From assembly GCA_028564705.1 (NCBI GenBank), contig JAPXFQ010001664.1, forward strand, positions 620,001-684,000: a stretch of 64,000 nucleotides of DNA, given 5' to 3'. The number at the start of each line of letters is the position of its first letter. Position 1 is the stretch's first letter. Shown here piece after piece: positions 1 through 11,793 of this stretch. A program made the position numbers and the translations under genes. Origin of the DNA: Apricaphanius iberus. Lineage: Eukaryota > Chordata > Actinopteri > Cyprinodontiformes > Aphaniidae. A model generated the notes under the pieces. That model saw nothing but the letters and a program-made list of their open reading frames with translations, ran no database searches and was not told the origin of the DNA.

Positions 1-3000
1 AAAAATATAGTACATTTCTTTCAGGTGATATATACAAATTATTTTTCATTAAAAAAATATACAAAGTAAAAAAAAAAAAAAAAATACATCTTTCCCCCCA
101 ACATACCCAGGCAGTTTATATAAAAATTAAATAAACAAACAAATATGTCAGTCAATCAATAATAATAAAAAACTAATTAAAAAAATAAACCCAAATTTTT
201 TTTTTTTAAATCGATTTTGATAATATGAAAATGTTGAAAAAAAAATTATGAAAATAAAAAATAGATATTTTTCGATAATAAATTCTCAATAAAAAAGAAA
301 TCATATTCAGCACAGAAAAAAACGGGGCAAAAGTTAGCCAAAGTTGACTCGCTGTGTAAACAAATGTAGGCTAAATAAAATGCATTATAGCCTACTCACC
401 AAAACTGATCATCTGTACACAAAATCCATTCTCCTTTCTTTTCTCAAGAAGACTTCAATTACACTGTTGTACAGGTTATTTGTACGTTTCAGATCCAACA
501 ATAAGTCCCTTTCTATCGCCATGGAGGCTAATGCTGAAAGTCGAGTTTGTCCAGTCTTATTTCTGGCATACGTTTTAATTCTCTTTAGGGCTGAGAATGT
601 CCGCTCGACAGAAGCAGTGGACACGGGGACAGTCAGCGCCAAACATGCCAATGTGTGTAGCTGCCCCATGCTCTCACACAGATTTTTCTGCTGAAGGAAA
701 TGAAGGAGATCAGCTGGACTTTTGCCTTCAAAGTCTGTCATGGCATACGTTACAGTCAGTTATGTTTTTGGCCGGGACAGATCGAACAATGTTCCGTGAC
801 TCTGTGTCAAGCTGGTGAAGGCTGCCTGCGGGAACTTTTTCCGGTATGTCTGAAACTGCTGGGGGTCGAGGAGGGAGAGAAACATTAATTTTTCGTGGTC
901 TTGAAATCTATTTCGTATCTGGCAAAGAATGTTGTCCAGAACAGTGCTGTGGAGTTGGTGGTAGTGTGCACGAAGGTCTCCTTGTGCTGGCCCTCTCCGT
1001 GCGCTCGGAGCGTCTGCGATGCGCGCAGTGGCTTCATAGATCTGACCAAATTGGCTCCTCTCTCGCTCAATGGTGTCACAAAACTCATTCACCCTTGCCA
1101 GACAGAATTGTACATCCAATGTTTTGCTCTGTAGTATTGCAAAAAGCACATCTGAATACTCAAAAATTCCATTAAATGTGTGAAGCAAAAAACAAAACTC
1201 AAAATCATCCAGACGTGCATTAAATGCATCAGCACATCGCACAGAGTCCTCGTCATACTCATCATGATGTTCCAGTATGTGGTCAAACAGCTCCTTTAGG
1301 GCAACTCTCTTTTCAAAAACTGTACTGACCAATCTTGATGTGTACTGCCACCGTGTTGGTGCCACACGAGGAAGACGTCGCTGGCAGATTTCGTCCAGTA
1401 GTTGCGTGCGCTTAGGGGATCTGGAGAAAAATGCAGCAAGGCCATTTAGGTGGGCAAAAAATATCTTGCATTCTTTTAGCTTCGAGGCCCCTTGAGTCAG
1501 TACTAAATTCAGTCGATGTGCATAGCAGTGTATGAATAAGGCCATAGGTGCCTTCTCCTTGACTTTAGCCTGCACCCCATTTAATCCAGATGACATGACC
1601 GGTGCGCCATCAAAACACTGTGCCACAACTTTATCTAGGCATTCGCATTCTTCCAAGAAACTGACAATTAGAGCAGCAATGTCATCGGCTCGCTTGCCAC
1701 TGGTGACATCTTCAAATTTGACAAAGCGCTCCTTGATACCCGTGTCCGTCACATAACGCAGGACCAGTGCAAGCTGCGCTGCATTACTCGCGTCTGTCGT
1801 CTCGTCCACCATAACAGCGACAAAGGGTGCTTTTTTAATCTCCCTTTTAATTTCTTGTCCCATCACTTCAGCAATCGCATTAATCAGGTCGTTCTGTATT
1901 GTTCCTGACGTCCCACAAAACACTTTGTTCGTGGACAGGTGGTAATGTAAGTCAGTGTTATTTTCAGCGAGAAAAGAAAGAAGCTCCAAATAATTGCCTC
2001 TATTTGTGGACCCAGCGCTTTCATCATGTCCCCGAAACAAAAGTTCTTGTTTCCCCAAAAATATGACACAATCTATCAGTCTTTTCAATATTTCCCTGTT
2101 TTTCTTCACCTTTTCGTTGTGGAGCTCCGTTTCCCTGCGCATCTGTTCATTGAGCTGTAGATCCACTCGAGTTTCCCCAAAGGTTTTCAAAAGCACCGTT
2201 GCTTGTAAGTGTCCGGCCGTGGTTTGGTGTCTCGCTGCTGCTTTAGTTAGACAACTCAAGTTTGCAAACCCAGTGTGGTTCCAAACACCAAGTCGATCGA
2301 CTGCAAATAACATGCATTCCCAGCAATACAATTTGCAGTGCTCCTCGGAGGCTGTGAGCCAAGGGTACCGCTCGTAGTTATTGCAATGAAATCGGCGGGT
2401 AAACCCTTTCCCCGGCTGGGACAGGCCTGCTAGCTTCGGGGTTGGTCGACCTTTCATTATGATTTCCCGCTTTTCTTGAAAAGTCCGTCTTGAAAATGGC
2501 TTTGCTAGTAAATCTGTGACCAAATTAACGAATTCTCCTCTGTCAGCCATTGTGGTTTGTAAAATTAAAAAAAGGCTGTATTTAATCGCTACGTAAATGT
2601 TTTTATATTGTACAGATTCCGTTTGCGGTTTGCTCTGACTATAGCTGTAGCACGGGTTCTGACTATCCAATCAAAAGACGTGAAAAAGCTGACGTTATTC
2701 TAAGCCTTCTAGATGGCGCTATTGTCGCCATCTCGAAATCTGATTGGTTGATTAAATCTGATATCAGTATCTGATTGGTTAAAGAGCATGGTTACATTTC
2801 CATTCATTTTTAAGCAACAGGCGCCTGCAGGATTGATTCTGAAGGCCTTTAGGCAGATTTATTTGTTCATGGCAACACATTGAGACTGAGATATGATTGG
2901 ATAAAAGCTCTAACATAAACATACACTACTGGAAGCAGCGCGACCAAGAAAAAAGCTATGAAGTCAAGAGAATAGACTATTGGGAATAATTTAATACATA

Positions 3001-3105
3001 TTCACAGGGAAAAAAATAAAATAAATGACATTAATGCAAGACAGTGATTCTGATAGGGTTTAGGCCAGCAGAGAAGGCCTTGCTGGCCCTGACGCTCCAC
3101 CACTG
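1..3105 (-). mobile_element. hAT-superfamily DNA transposon (ZMYM1-like type), left end not seen
   Basis: Most of this stretch is a minus-strand transposon carrying the transposase at 409-2550. The transcription-proximal end is probably 3105, where the minus strand reads CAGTGGTGGAGCGTCAGG, a CAG-type hAT terminus. The matching terminus is not found at low coordinates, so the element is either truncated or continues past base 1. Positions 1-340 are very A+T rich with no gene. The end assignment is inference from the CAG start and the element's orientation. Confidence 0.7.
409..2550 (-). pseudogene. hAT transposase, TTF/DUF4371/dimerisation type, interrupted by one stop
   Basis: This encodes a cut-and-paste transposase of the group often annotated as zinc finger MYM-type protein 1-like. 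The reading frame is open from 2670. The methionine at 2548-2550 (context ACAATGGCTG, residues MADRGEF) is the better start because the preceding 40 residues look like leader. In order one sees an N-terminal Cys/His cluster of TTF zinc-finger type (CNNYERYPW, CKLYCWEC), a DUF4371-like core with MVDETTDASN and CFDGAPVMSSG, and a C-terminal hAT dimerisation block (STASVERTFSALKRIK). A single in-frame TAA at 760-762 separates core from dimerisation block; the frame is otherwise maintained for about 713 codons. This damage is mild compared with the other transposons here, which suggests a fairly recent insertion. Confidence 0.88.
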
Positions 3106-3317
3106 TTCAACATACTTGATTGGGTGTCTTGTTAATAGTCTTTTTTTAATTATTATTATTAAAGGAAGGCTCTTATTGATATAGGTCACCCTTTGCATCT
3201 ACAAAACCTTTCACTCTTTGGGGAGTAGGTGTGTGTTCATGAAGATATCTTACCATTTCTATACTAGAGCATATAATTAGAGCTCAGGTAAATGTTAATG
3301 TCTATGAAACTCTTTTC

Positions 3318-4110
3318 AGAAAGTGGAACTCAATTATTAAATATATTCATTATACATAATATAAAACATTTCAAGACTTTATTTCTCATAATTTTGATGA
3401 TTATGGCTTACAGATAATGAAAACCTAAAAATTCAGTGTCTCATCTTGCATGAATTAAAGCAGCAATGCGGCGTGCCATGGAGGTGACCAAATCGTGGTT
3501 CTGGTTCTTAAAGTTGGAATATATGTGTCAGCAGCCTTCAGCTCATGTGCACTGATGGATCTGGTATTTCTCATCTTCCTCTTGACAATACTCCATGGGG
3601 TTGTAGTCAGTCTGGTTGGCTGGCAAATTACGCTCAGTAACACTACATTCACTGAACCAGCTTTTGGTGCCTTTGGCCTGAATGGAAACAAAATCAGCAT
3701 CTCCATAATGCTTGTCAGCAGAAGGAAACAGGAAGTGTTCTAAAACCTCCAGGCAGATGGCTGTATTGAATGTGGATAGATAACCCTTTGGGTCAGAACC
3801 TGCAGATGGACCTGGTGGCCCGATCATCACTGACTGTGGAAAATTAACACTGGATGTCAAACAACAGGGATTCTGTACCTCTCAACTCTTCCCCCAGACT
3901 CTGCAACCTTGATTTCCAAATGAGATGCAACATTTGGTTTCATCGGACCACTAAGCAACAGTCCAGTTCTTTTTTTATTCTTAGTTTAAGTAATAAGCTT
4001 CTGATGTCTCTGGTTCAAGAGAGGATGCAGCTATGCAGTGGCTCTTGATGTGCTAACTCCATAAGGTGTTCTATCACAATGAGGTCAAAACTGTGCATAT
4101 CTGTCAAGTC
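3318..4110 (-). mobile_element. Degenerate Tc1-like transposon
   Basis: Frame-shifted remnants of a Tc1 transposase are readable on the minus strand. They include NFPQSVMI, LEHFLFPSADK, GDADF, TKSWF and WSIVKRKMRNTRS, in the order expected of the DDE catalytic half of Tc1 elements. The flank at 3318-3430 resembles the A+T-rich end sequence of fish Tc1 elements (GATTATGGCTTACAG at about 3400). Frames shift several times and no long open frame remains. Confidence 0.8.
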
Positions 4111-4390
4111 TTTTCAAACTAAATCTGGTCATCCATGTCTTAATGGCTCTTGCTTTCTGCACTTGTGTGCAATCATTGTGGAGCTAAAGGAAAAATCTCC
4201 AAATGTTTTCCACAAAATTAGGTAAACACGATTGGTCAAAATACCTAACACCTCAAAAACAGCTTACTATACTCTCTGTGGTAAGATCCACAATTGATCA
4301 TGCTTTCAGGTAACTGGAAGACAGAGGGCATGATTCCTCCCAGCAGAAAACATCTTTCCATTGATGAGAATCCAGTAGTACCATGTTGCG
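4110..4390 (-). mobile_element. Relic of a second Tc1/mariner family
   Basis: The text around 4120-4220 (for example CCATGTCTTAATGGCTCTTG) resembles the minus-strand coding region of a different fish Tc1/mariner lineage from the element just before it. It is too decayed for a frame. Family assignment is from memory of the repeat type and is tentative. Confidence 0.4.
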
Positions 4391-5437
4391 GCAGCGCCAG
4401 GGAGGGTCTTGGGGGGTCTCAAAACCCTCCCAAAAAAAGCCTTAACCTGCTATTTGTCCCCCCACCCATGGGAGAAACCACCGTGGGGTACACGTGGGAC
4501 ATGTCCCCCACACTTTCCGTGTCAGTGTCCTTTGTCCTCCGCACTTTTTTCAGCTGTTACTGTCGTTTAATGTGCGGTAACATATTTTTATCTCACAGAA
4601 GATAGTCATTGCTTGTAAATGATAGCAAGTAAATACATGCAACTATATCTTTTTAAGCTAGTTAACAATACTAGTGTTAGTTATTTTACATAACTTAATG
4701 GTTAATGCTTGGAGTAAACCCAGTCTGTGTAGATTATGTGCTCACTATTGCTCTCCACATATTTGAGAGAAACCATTATTGCCCTTGTTCGTAGAAAGAT
4801 CAGAGTTAGAGAGAAGACATGAGACCAGGAGCTGCAGCTGGGAGGATTATGCAGGGTGTTCAGGTTAGGAGAGAAATAGATCATTTGCTGATAGAAATCA
4901 GGCAGGTGTCAGGACAGAGTTATTATTCTCAGTCACACTCCAAAATACGTTTTGTTTGTATTTTGTTAGATAAAGTAGGATTGATGCACAGGTTATACTT
5001 GACAAATTTGAATATTGTTAATTGATTTTAGTAATTCAATGTAAAAGATTAAACTAATATATGATGTTGACTTATTGGAAGCAAAGTGAGATATATCAAG
5101 GCAGTATTCGTTATAAGTGTGATAATTATGGCTTATAGAGTAAGGAAATCCTAAATTCTAAATCTCATAAATTAGAATTTTACATGAAATCAATATAACA
5201 GGGACTTTAAATAGAGAAATTTTGCAACCTTGAACAGTCTAATCAAGCATACGTACTCAGTATGTAGATGGTTTGGGCCTTTTGCATCACCATCATTTGC
5301 TATATGTAACAGAATCTTCTGGTGTTTGGAAAGAACTGTCTGGAACTTTCAAAAGAAGCCGAAAACTCAGTTTCTTAAGAGTCTGCAAAACTCTACAAAT
5401 ACATGTTTGTTGAGTGGCATCTCATTTATTTCCCCAG
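4391..5437. other. Region without a recognisable gene, containing a Tc1 end fragment
   Basis: A short fragment at about 5050-5190 contains ATTATGGCTTATAGAG and resembles the end of the Tc1 element at 3318, in the same orientation. The rest shows no convincing exon. I looked here for the missing 5' exons of the lectin gene that follows (signal peptide and the first cysteine-containing lectin exon) and could not find them. Confidence 0.5.
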
Positions 5438-5572
5438 TCCCACTGCCTTTACAAAAAGGGAAATCTGGCCACCATCCAAAGCCCAGAACAATACACCTTC
5501 CTGAGGTGGCTCATCTTTAAATCATCAGGATCAAACAAAAGAACTTGGCTTGGAGGCCACGATGCAGTGAAG
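5438..5572 (+). CDS. Lectin exon: GNLATIQS to GGHDAVK
   Basis: The acceptor TTTCCCCAG ends at 5437 and the donor AAG/GTGACA is at 5573. The exon is phase 0 at both ends and 45 codons long. It carries one domain cysteine and the beta-strand sequence TWLGGHDA that is highly characteristic of fish C-type lectins. Confidence 0.85.
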
Positions 5573-6067
5573 GTGACAGTTTCTTTAAACTCTCTTTACT
5601 TTACACAAAATCTTTTAAGAGACTGAAAATTAATATGTAGGGTTATCTGGACTTTAATCTTGATATATTAAATGATTTCTTCTATCAGGAGGGTACTTGG
5701 CTGTGGAGTAGAGGTACAAAATTTGACTTTATCAACTGGGCCCCTGGAGAGCCCAACGACTTTCAAGGCAATGAGGACTGTCTGGAGATGAACTTCCAAA
5801 GTAAGAAATTACATCTCTTCTGTAAGCTGTCTGTTGTCAAAACAAGCGAATGTGTGATTTTATAGCGTGTCCCGAATCATGATTTTACTAAATAAAAAAA
5901 TGTTTAGTTAGGTCTTATCACCTTCACTTAAAAATTAACTGTTACTTTGGAGTGTTTCAAGATGTTTTATTTTCTTCCTTTACTTTTTTTTCATTACAGG
6001 AAGAGATTACGTCAATGATTTTGACTGCCACAATGAGAATTCCTTTATTTGTGTTAGACACCCATAA
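5438..6067 (+). CDS. C-type lectin domain protein, last three exons (partial gene)
   Basis: This is the C-terminal two thirds of a C-type carbohydrate-recognition domain like those of small secreted fish lectins (ladderlectin or nattectin type). Exons are 5438-5572, 5689-5800 and 6000-6067, with AG/GT borders and a continuous frame to TAA. The first contains HCLYKKGNLATIQS and TWLGGHDAVK. The second contains EGTWLWSRG, the EPN motif of mannose-type calcium sites (INWAPGEPND) and NEDCLEMNF. The third contains VNDFDC and SFICVRHP. The usual W of the WND motif is replaced (YVND). The domain cysteines present here are in order. Exons for the signal peptide and start of the domain are not recognisable upstream, so the gene may be truncated, have distant exons, or be a pseudogene. 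The visible exons carry no stop or frameshift. Confidence 0.85.
5689..5800 (+). CDS. Lectin exon with EPN calcium-site motif
   Basis: The acceptor TTCTATCAG ends at 5688 and the donor A/GTAAGA is at 5801. It encodes the long-loop region with EGTWLW, the EPN tripeptide and the ED pair that normally ligates calcium and sugar. The EPN motif predicts mannose-type rather than galactose-type (QPD) specificity by family knowledge. Confidence 0.9.
6000..6067 (+). CDS. Lectin terminal exon with stop
   Basis: The acceptor TTTCATTACAG ends at 5999. The exon completes an AGA codon from the previous exon, then encodes RDYVNDFDCHNENSFICVRHP (split motifs VNDFDC and FICVRHP) and TAA at 6065-6067. It supplies the last two conserved cysteines of the domain. 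Confidence 0.85.
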
Positions 6068-6131
6068 TTTTGTCCATATTGTCCTGATGTCACATGAGGA
6101 TCTTACTTCCAGCATGTCAAGCCTCGATGAC

Positions 6132-6137
6132 AATAAA
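6132..6137 (+). terminator. Likely polyadenylation signal of the lectin gene
   Basis: AATAAA lies 65 bp after the lectin stop codon and is followed by a T/G-rich stretch, a plausible cleavage and polyadenylation context. Confidence 0.55.
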
Positions 6138-6308
6138 TCTGGAATACAGTGTGACTAATCTTCTGTTGCCAATTCCATTGGACACCAAAAGTTATAAACA
6201 CTAAGTTCTTCTCTGCATTGTCATGTGTTCTTTTGATGTTATTATTTTACAGCTGAGGTTACAATATTTTGCTAAATGAAATATGGCAAAGCTGAAAACT
6301 CATCAGCA

Positions 6309-6379
<71 letters not shown>
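6309..6379. repeat. (ATCT)n tetranucleotide microsatellite
   Basis: About 17.5 uninterrupted copies of ATCT, likely to be length-polymorphic. Confidence 0.98.
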
Positions 6380-6529
6380 ACATGTATGCACATTACCAAA
6401 AACAGTGGGTTACAGCAGTGTTTGCTTGAAAGCTTGTCTACAAGGTTTAGGGAATTTCTGATACAAGAGGTCAGACACTGATGTTAGGTGACAAGGAAAT
6501 GCTCACCATCTCTAAATCTTTCTGAAGGT

Positions 6530-7106
6530 GTTCTTATAGGTTGCAGCCAGGGAAGTACCTTCTAGTCAAGTTCTTCTATACCAAACTTGCTAATTCCTTT
6601 CTTAATGAACATTGGAATGTGCACAGATGCATAGTCATATTGCAGCTGAAGAAGTAATCTCCAAACCTTTTCATAGAAACAGCAGCGTTAAACTGTAAAA
6701 AAAAATTCTTGGTAGGTTGCGGCTTTTAGTTTTTGTTTTTGTTTCTTTCAGCAAGGCAATTTTCCCAGTATAGCAAGCTTTTTATGATTTTAAAAGAACT
6801 TTGAATGACTTTTAAAGGATTTCTTTTATTTTACGGTGCAGAAAATAAGTATTAGGTTACTAACAAAAGTTCCCCTCAATACTTGTAATATAACCATGGT
6901 TGGCAATGCCAGAGGTCAAACATTTCCTGTAGGACTTCACCAGGTTTGTATACGCTGGTATTTTGGCCCATTCTTTCGTGCAGATCTTCTCTAGAGCTGG
7001 CTGTTCTGGGGCTGTCGCTAGGCAACACAGACTTTCACTTTCTCCACACAGTCTGTATTTATTGAGGTCTAAAGACTGGCGACGCCACTCCAGAACCCTT
7101 AAATGC
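6530..7106 (-). mobile_element. Tc1/mariner relics
   Basis: Two decayed pieces. From about 6530 to 6700 is a remnant resembling the family at 4110-4390. From about 6850 to 7106 the text (GGTATTTTGGCCCATTC, GGGGCTGTCGCTAGGCAACA, TTGAGGTCTAAAGACTGGCG) matches the minus-strand coding region of a common fish Tc1 family. It is cut off abruptly by the L2 tail at 7107. Confidence 0.65.
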
Positions 7107-7397
7107 TTTCACGTAGCCCCTCAATTTTATTTGTATAGCACACTTTCAACAACAAGGTAATTCAAGGTGCTTTACATGCTTTACATGATTATAAAGAAAC
7201 AATCAAAACATATGATACATGATTAAACACTGAAAAGCATAGATAGGCCTACAACATTAGAGAAAATAAAAACAATACTTAGTTAAGCATAAAGAGCACA
7301 CAACATATGATTACTCAAAAGCTGTTCTAAACAGATGATTCTTAAGTTGTGGTTTAAAGCAGCTCAGCGTTTCAGTCATCCGGAAGTTTGTTCAAAA
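7107..7397 (-). mobile_element. L2-type LINE, 3' end fragment
   Basis: It starts with CAATTTTATTTGTATAGCAC and contains AAGGTGCTTTACATG, the 3' terminal signature of fish L2 elements read on the opposite strand. It is 5' truncated after about 290 bp and abuts a second L2 copy. Confidence 0.8.
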
Positions 7398-10345
7398 TAA
7401 AAGGCAAGGCAAGGCAAGTTTATTTGTAGAGCACAATTCATACACAAGGCAATTCAAAGTGCTTAACAGTTGCTATAATTATGAAAACAGATAAACAGAA
7501 GAAAAAAAATCTACTTAAAAAATTATTAATTACAATAAAAAGCAAGAGTCCAGATAAAATAATTTCAATTGTCATATGCACGGGTAAAAAGAACTGTTTT
7601 CAGCCTGGATTAGAACATTGTTAGAGTTGAGGCTTGTCTCACATCCTCATGAAGATTGTTCCATATTTTAGCTTCCTGAAACTGAAATGCAGCTTCACCG
7701 TGTTTATTGTTGACTCTGGGAACCACCAGGAGACCCCTCCCTGAAGTTCTCAGGGCCCGAGATGGTTCCTATGTCTCTAACATGTCAGAGATGTACTTTG
7801 GTGCCAAACCATGACAAGACTTGAACACAAGCAGAGCTGTTTTACATTTTATTCTCTGAGCGACAGGAAGCCAGTGCAGAGACCAGAGGACTGGACTAAT
7901 ATGGTCGCATTTCCTGGTTCTTGTCAGGACTCGAGGAGCAGCGTTCTGGATGTACAGCAGCTGTCTAACAGCTCGTTTAGAGAGGCCAGTGAGCAGGCCG
8001 TTACAGTAGTCTAACCTGCTGGAGACAAATGTATGGATAAATCTCTCTAAGTCTGGTTTCCACACTATTCCTCTGATCTTAGCAATGTTTTTCAGATGGT
8101 TAAACGCTGTTGATGTTATTGCTCTGATGTGGCTGTTTAAGTTCAGGTCCAAGTCCATGATTCACCCTAGATGTCTAACCTGATTGTTTGGTTGAAGACA
8201 GAGAGACTCAAGATGACTGATAACACTTTCTTTTTTGTCTGTGGGCCAAAAACAATGATCTCAGTTTTGTCTGAGTTTAATTGGAGAAAGTTTTTTGCAT
8301 CCACACACTGATCTGTTCAATACAGTGACAGAGTGTATCTATAGGCCCATATTCACTTGCCGTCAGTGACACGTAGATCTGAGTGTCGTCTACGTAGTTA
8401 TGGTAAGACACATTATTGCTGTTAATTAGCTGACCCAATGGAAGCATGTACAAGCTGAATAAAAGTGGTCCCAAGATTGACCCCTGGGGGACTCCACAGG
8501 TCTAACCAGAGATTCCCAGCCAGTTTTCTAACCTGTGAAGTAAGATCCCACGGTCCACTGTGTCAAAGGCAGCGCTCAGGTCCAGCAGAACTAAAACTGA
8601 GACTTTGCCTGCGTTGGTGTTCATGCGGATATCATTTGTCACCTTGATCAGAGCTGTCTCAGTGCTGTGGTGGGGCCTAAAGCCTGACTGGAAAGTATCA
8701 AACACATTGTTAGACAGGAGAAAGTGAGTGAGCTGTTGATATATTACTTTCTCTGGGACTTTTCCTAAGAATGGTAGGTTTGATATGAGCTGGTAGTTGC
8801 TCAGTACTGTGGAATCAAAGCTGCTCTTCTTTAGAAGAGGCTTAATGATCGTAGTTTTTAAGGCATTTGGGAATGTTTCAGTCTCAAGTGAGATGTTAAC
8901 TAACTGACTAAGTTGTGGTAACAAGCTGCTCAGCACAGACTTTAGAAATCGAGTGGGTAATTCATCAAGGCAGCATGTACATGAACTCAGACCAGAGATA
9001 ACCTCTTTGATTGTTTTGTCACTGACAGATGTAAAATGTGTCAGCTCAAGCAGTTTATCTGGAAACAGTCTATTTGTTTTGTGGTAATTATGGCATTTTT
9101 AATGCTTTGAACTTGGTCATAAAAAAAATCAAACTCATTACACTTAGATTCAGAAATTAGTTCTAAGGGAAGTGAAAGTTGAGGATTAGTTAATCTGTTC
9201 ACTGTGGCAAACAGAACAGGAGAATTGTTTCTGCAGTTTGCGATTATTTCAGAGAAATACTTCTCCCTTGCTCCACGTAAAATCTGGTTAAACACACAAA
9301 GCACTTCTTTGTAAACCTCATAATGAACCTGGAGCTTTGACTTGCGCCATTTCCATTCAGCTTTCCAGCAGTCCCTTTTTTGTGCCCTGACCGAAACTTC
9401 ATTTTTCCAAGGATGCCTTTTGCTCATTGTTAACCATTTTAACCTTCACAGGAGCAATAGTATCCAAAACATTTACAACCCTTGAAGTGTAAGAGTCCAA
9501 TAGATTATCAACATTTGAACATGGGGGATTTTCAAATCTGATAAATTCCATAAACTGTGTCGTTGTTGCATCATGTATGTGTCTTCTCTGAATAACTCCA
9601 GGACCAACTACTGGTTTGGGTACAACAGATCGGTCAAAGAAGACACAAAAATGATCAGATAAAGCAACATCAACAACATTGACATTTTATATATTAACAC
9701 CTTTGTAATGACTACATCTAGAGTGTGTCCTTTGTTGTGAGTTGTGAATTGAGTTAAACCAAACATTTCAAGGACAGCACTAAGTTCTTTGGCATGCCTA
9801 TCATTGGTTACATCCACATGCACATTAAAATCACCTGAAAATACTAAACAATCAAATTCTGTGCAAACAAATGTAAGTAATTCTGTAAAATCTTCGATAA
9901 AACAATTCTGTGGTGGTTTTTAAATTGTCATATAAAGTATGGAAGATTGTTTAATCTCCATTTTGAATGACACATAAACAATGGAAAAAAAACAAATAAC
10001 TGTTTGTGGGTCAATATATTGTCCCTGAAAATGGCACAAACACCCCCTCCCCTCTGGTTTTGCCGTGTTTCAGACACAAAATTGAAGTGAGATGGACTAC
10101 ACTCAATCAAAACTGCATTGCCAGTGTTTTTGTCGAGCCACGATTCAATTAAAAACATTTAATTCAGATTATAAGAGGAAATTAAACTATTTACTAAAAA
10201 TTACTTGTTTTTTTAATGATCTGACATTGAGAACAGCTTGCTTGAGATTTATCTGTGTTTGAGTGGATGGAATCTTTTTGCAAGGGATATGGATTAAATG
10301 TCTTTGATTACTCAGACTGTCCCTCTGTTTTCTAATCTACGTGGT
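7398..10345 (-). mobile_element. Nearly full-length ORF2 of an L2-type LINE, broken
   Basis: A non-LTR retrotransposon (target-primed reverse transcription) on the minus strand. Reading 5' to 3' one finds the start of the endonuclease (VLNVRSLKK near 10230), ESWLDKNTGNAVL and RGGGVCAIFRDN (9928-10158), and GHTLDVVIT (about 9720). Next come the linker (9041-9427), the reverse transcriptase (PISNLPFLGKV-like and SGFRPHHSTETALIKV at 8502-8936), [14 protein letters not shown] (about 8480), YVDD in place of the usual YADD/FADD (8277-8474), and the C-terminal domain SRLDYCNGLLTG with SLHWLPV (7769-8158). Several stops and frameshifts are present. About 50 codons normally found between LENWLGISG and CGVPQG are deleted. 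Confidence 0.9.
8502..8936 (-). pseudogene. L2 reverse transcriptase, N-terminal part
   Basis: A 144-codon open segment with the fingers/palm motifs FRPHHSTETAL and LLDLSAAFDTVD (first catalytic aspartates of the reverse transcriptase). It ends where the following segment, up to the CGVPQG motif, has been deleted, so the protein cannot be functional. Confidence 0.85.
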
Positions 10346-10409
10346 TTGACAGTACTGATTGTTTTAGAAGAACACACTCCCTCTCTGGACCTCTGGTGTT
10401 TTCTCCATG

Positions 10410-10690
10410 TTTGGTTCTGTTTCTACAGATTATTAGTAGACTAGAGTTGGAGAACCTGAGTGGTCTGGGGTGGTCGTATAGTGACAACATGTCTTTAACA
10501 TGTTTTGGTGCTAAGCCATTCCATGATTTATAAACCAGTAGTTTTTTAAAGTCTATTCTCTGAGCTCAAGGGAGCCTGTGTAAGGACTTCAGAACTGGGG
10601 GGATGTGTTCTACTTTCCTGGTTCTAGTGAGAAAGCTAGCAGCAGCATTCTGGATCAGCTGCTTCTGTCTGTTTGACTTTTAGTGTAAAA
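10410..10690 (-). mobile_element. L2-type LINE, 3' fragment
   Basis: The minus strand shows the C-terminal ORF2 tail typical of L2 (text AGTAGACTAGAGTTGGAG, TAAAGTCTATTCTCTGAG, GCAGCATTCTGGATCAGC). It is a separate copy from the LINE before it, since it repeats a 3' region that the neighbour already has. Confidence 0.7.
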
Positions 10691-10889
10691 AATATTTTTT
10701 TGTGCTTTTACAATTGAACACAACATGCTTATACAGATCAAATCCTGAAATAACAATTACTACTGTTTAGTACGTATATGTGGAGTGGCAAGAATGAAGA
10801 AAAGCGAATAAATTAAAAATTAAATAAGTGAGGATGTAAATTTGGAAAAACGAAATCAGATTTAACACGAAAATATAATATGTCCAATA

Positions 10890-11650
10890 TTATTAATAAT
10901 AATATTAAGTCCAAGATAGGTAAAGGATGTAGTTACTAATTTAAATGGGAGTGAGCTAACAAACTTTGGGTGTAAATTATCTGTTATCGGCAGGAATTCA
11001 GATTTGTCCCAATTAATCATGTATCCTGACAATATCCCAAACCGTTTAATGCAAAAGGTTAGGAACTGAAACTTCTGGTTCGGAAAGACAGATCAATAAA
11101 TCATCCACATACATATTAACAAGATTTTCTGCATTCCCAAATTTGGGTCCCTGTATATAGAACTATAAGACTATTCAATCTGATCGAACGCTTTTTGCGC
11201 GTCAAGTGACTGTACAGCTATTTTCGGCTCTTTTCCATAAGTGAATAAATTGTATTTTGTAACAGACAGACGTAATTAAATGACAATCTACTGGGAATAA
11301 ATTCTGTGTGGTTGGGATGTATAATTGTTGAACTATGCTTGTTTAATCTTGTGGCAAGGACTTTGGTTATTATCTTAAAATTTAAGAGCAATAGGTTTAT
11401 AATTTGTTGGTCCCCTTCCTCCTTTCAAGTTTTGTGAAGCAAGCAAATATTTGTGTCATAAAGTGAAGTTGGTAACCTTTCATTTTTAACAGAGTTGTTT
11501 ACGATCCTTAGCATGAGAGAATTTCATTTGTTTTGAAAAGATTTATAAAATTCATTACCAAATCCATCTGGGTTGGCTGTCTTTCCAAGCGGTATGGCCT
11601 GAATTGCTCTTAAAAGATCAATATCTGTGATAAGGGAATTAATTTTGTCT
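10890..11650 (-). mobile_element. Tx1/L1-like LINE reverse transcriptase relic
   Basis: The minus strand reads IPLGKTANPDGFGNEFYKSF-like text near 11560, SLDAQKAFDQ near 11200 and MYVDDLLICLSEPE near 11100, in reverse transcriptase order. These motifs are of L1/Tx1 type rather than L2. The copy has many frameshifts and no long open frame. It is related in type to the better preserved element at 59610-64000. Confidence 0.7.
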
Positions 11651-11679
11651 CTCAGGGCCCCATCTAGTCGGGGAATAGG

Positions 11680-11793
11680 CATGGAACTGGAAATGTATAA
11701 TGAGCTTTTTCCTTTTTTTAAAAACTGTATATATGTCGGTTAAATCAAATGTGTAAGCGAACTAGTACCTTGTAGCCACCGAAGCAACTGACC

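Noticed and set aside
6276..6461. A reading frame across the ATCT microsatellite
   Set aside because: Its core is a translated tetranucleotide repeat (SIYL units) with no flanking exon signals.
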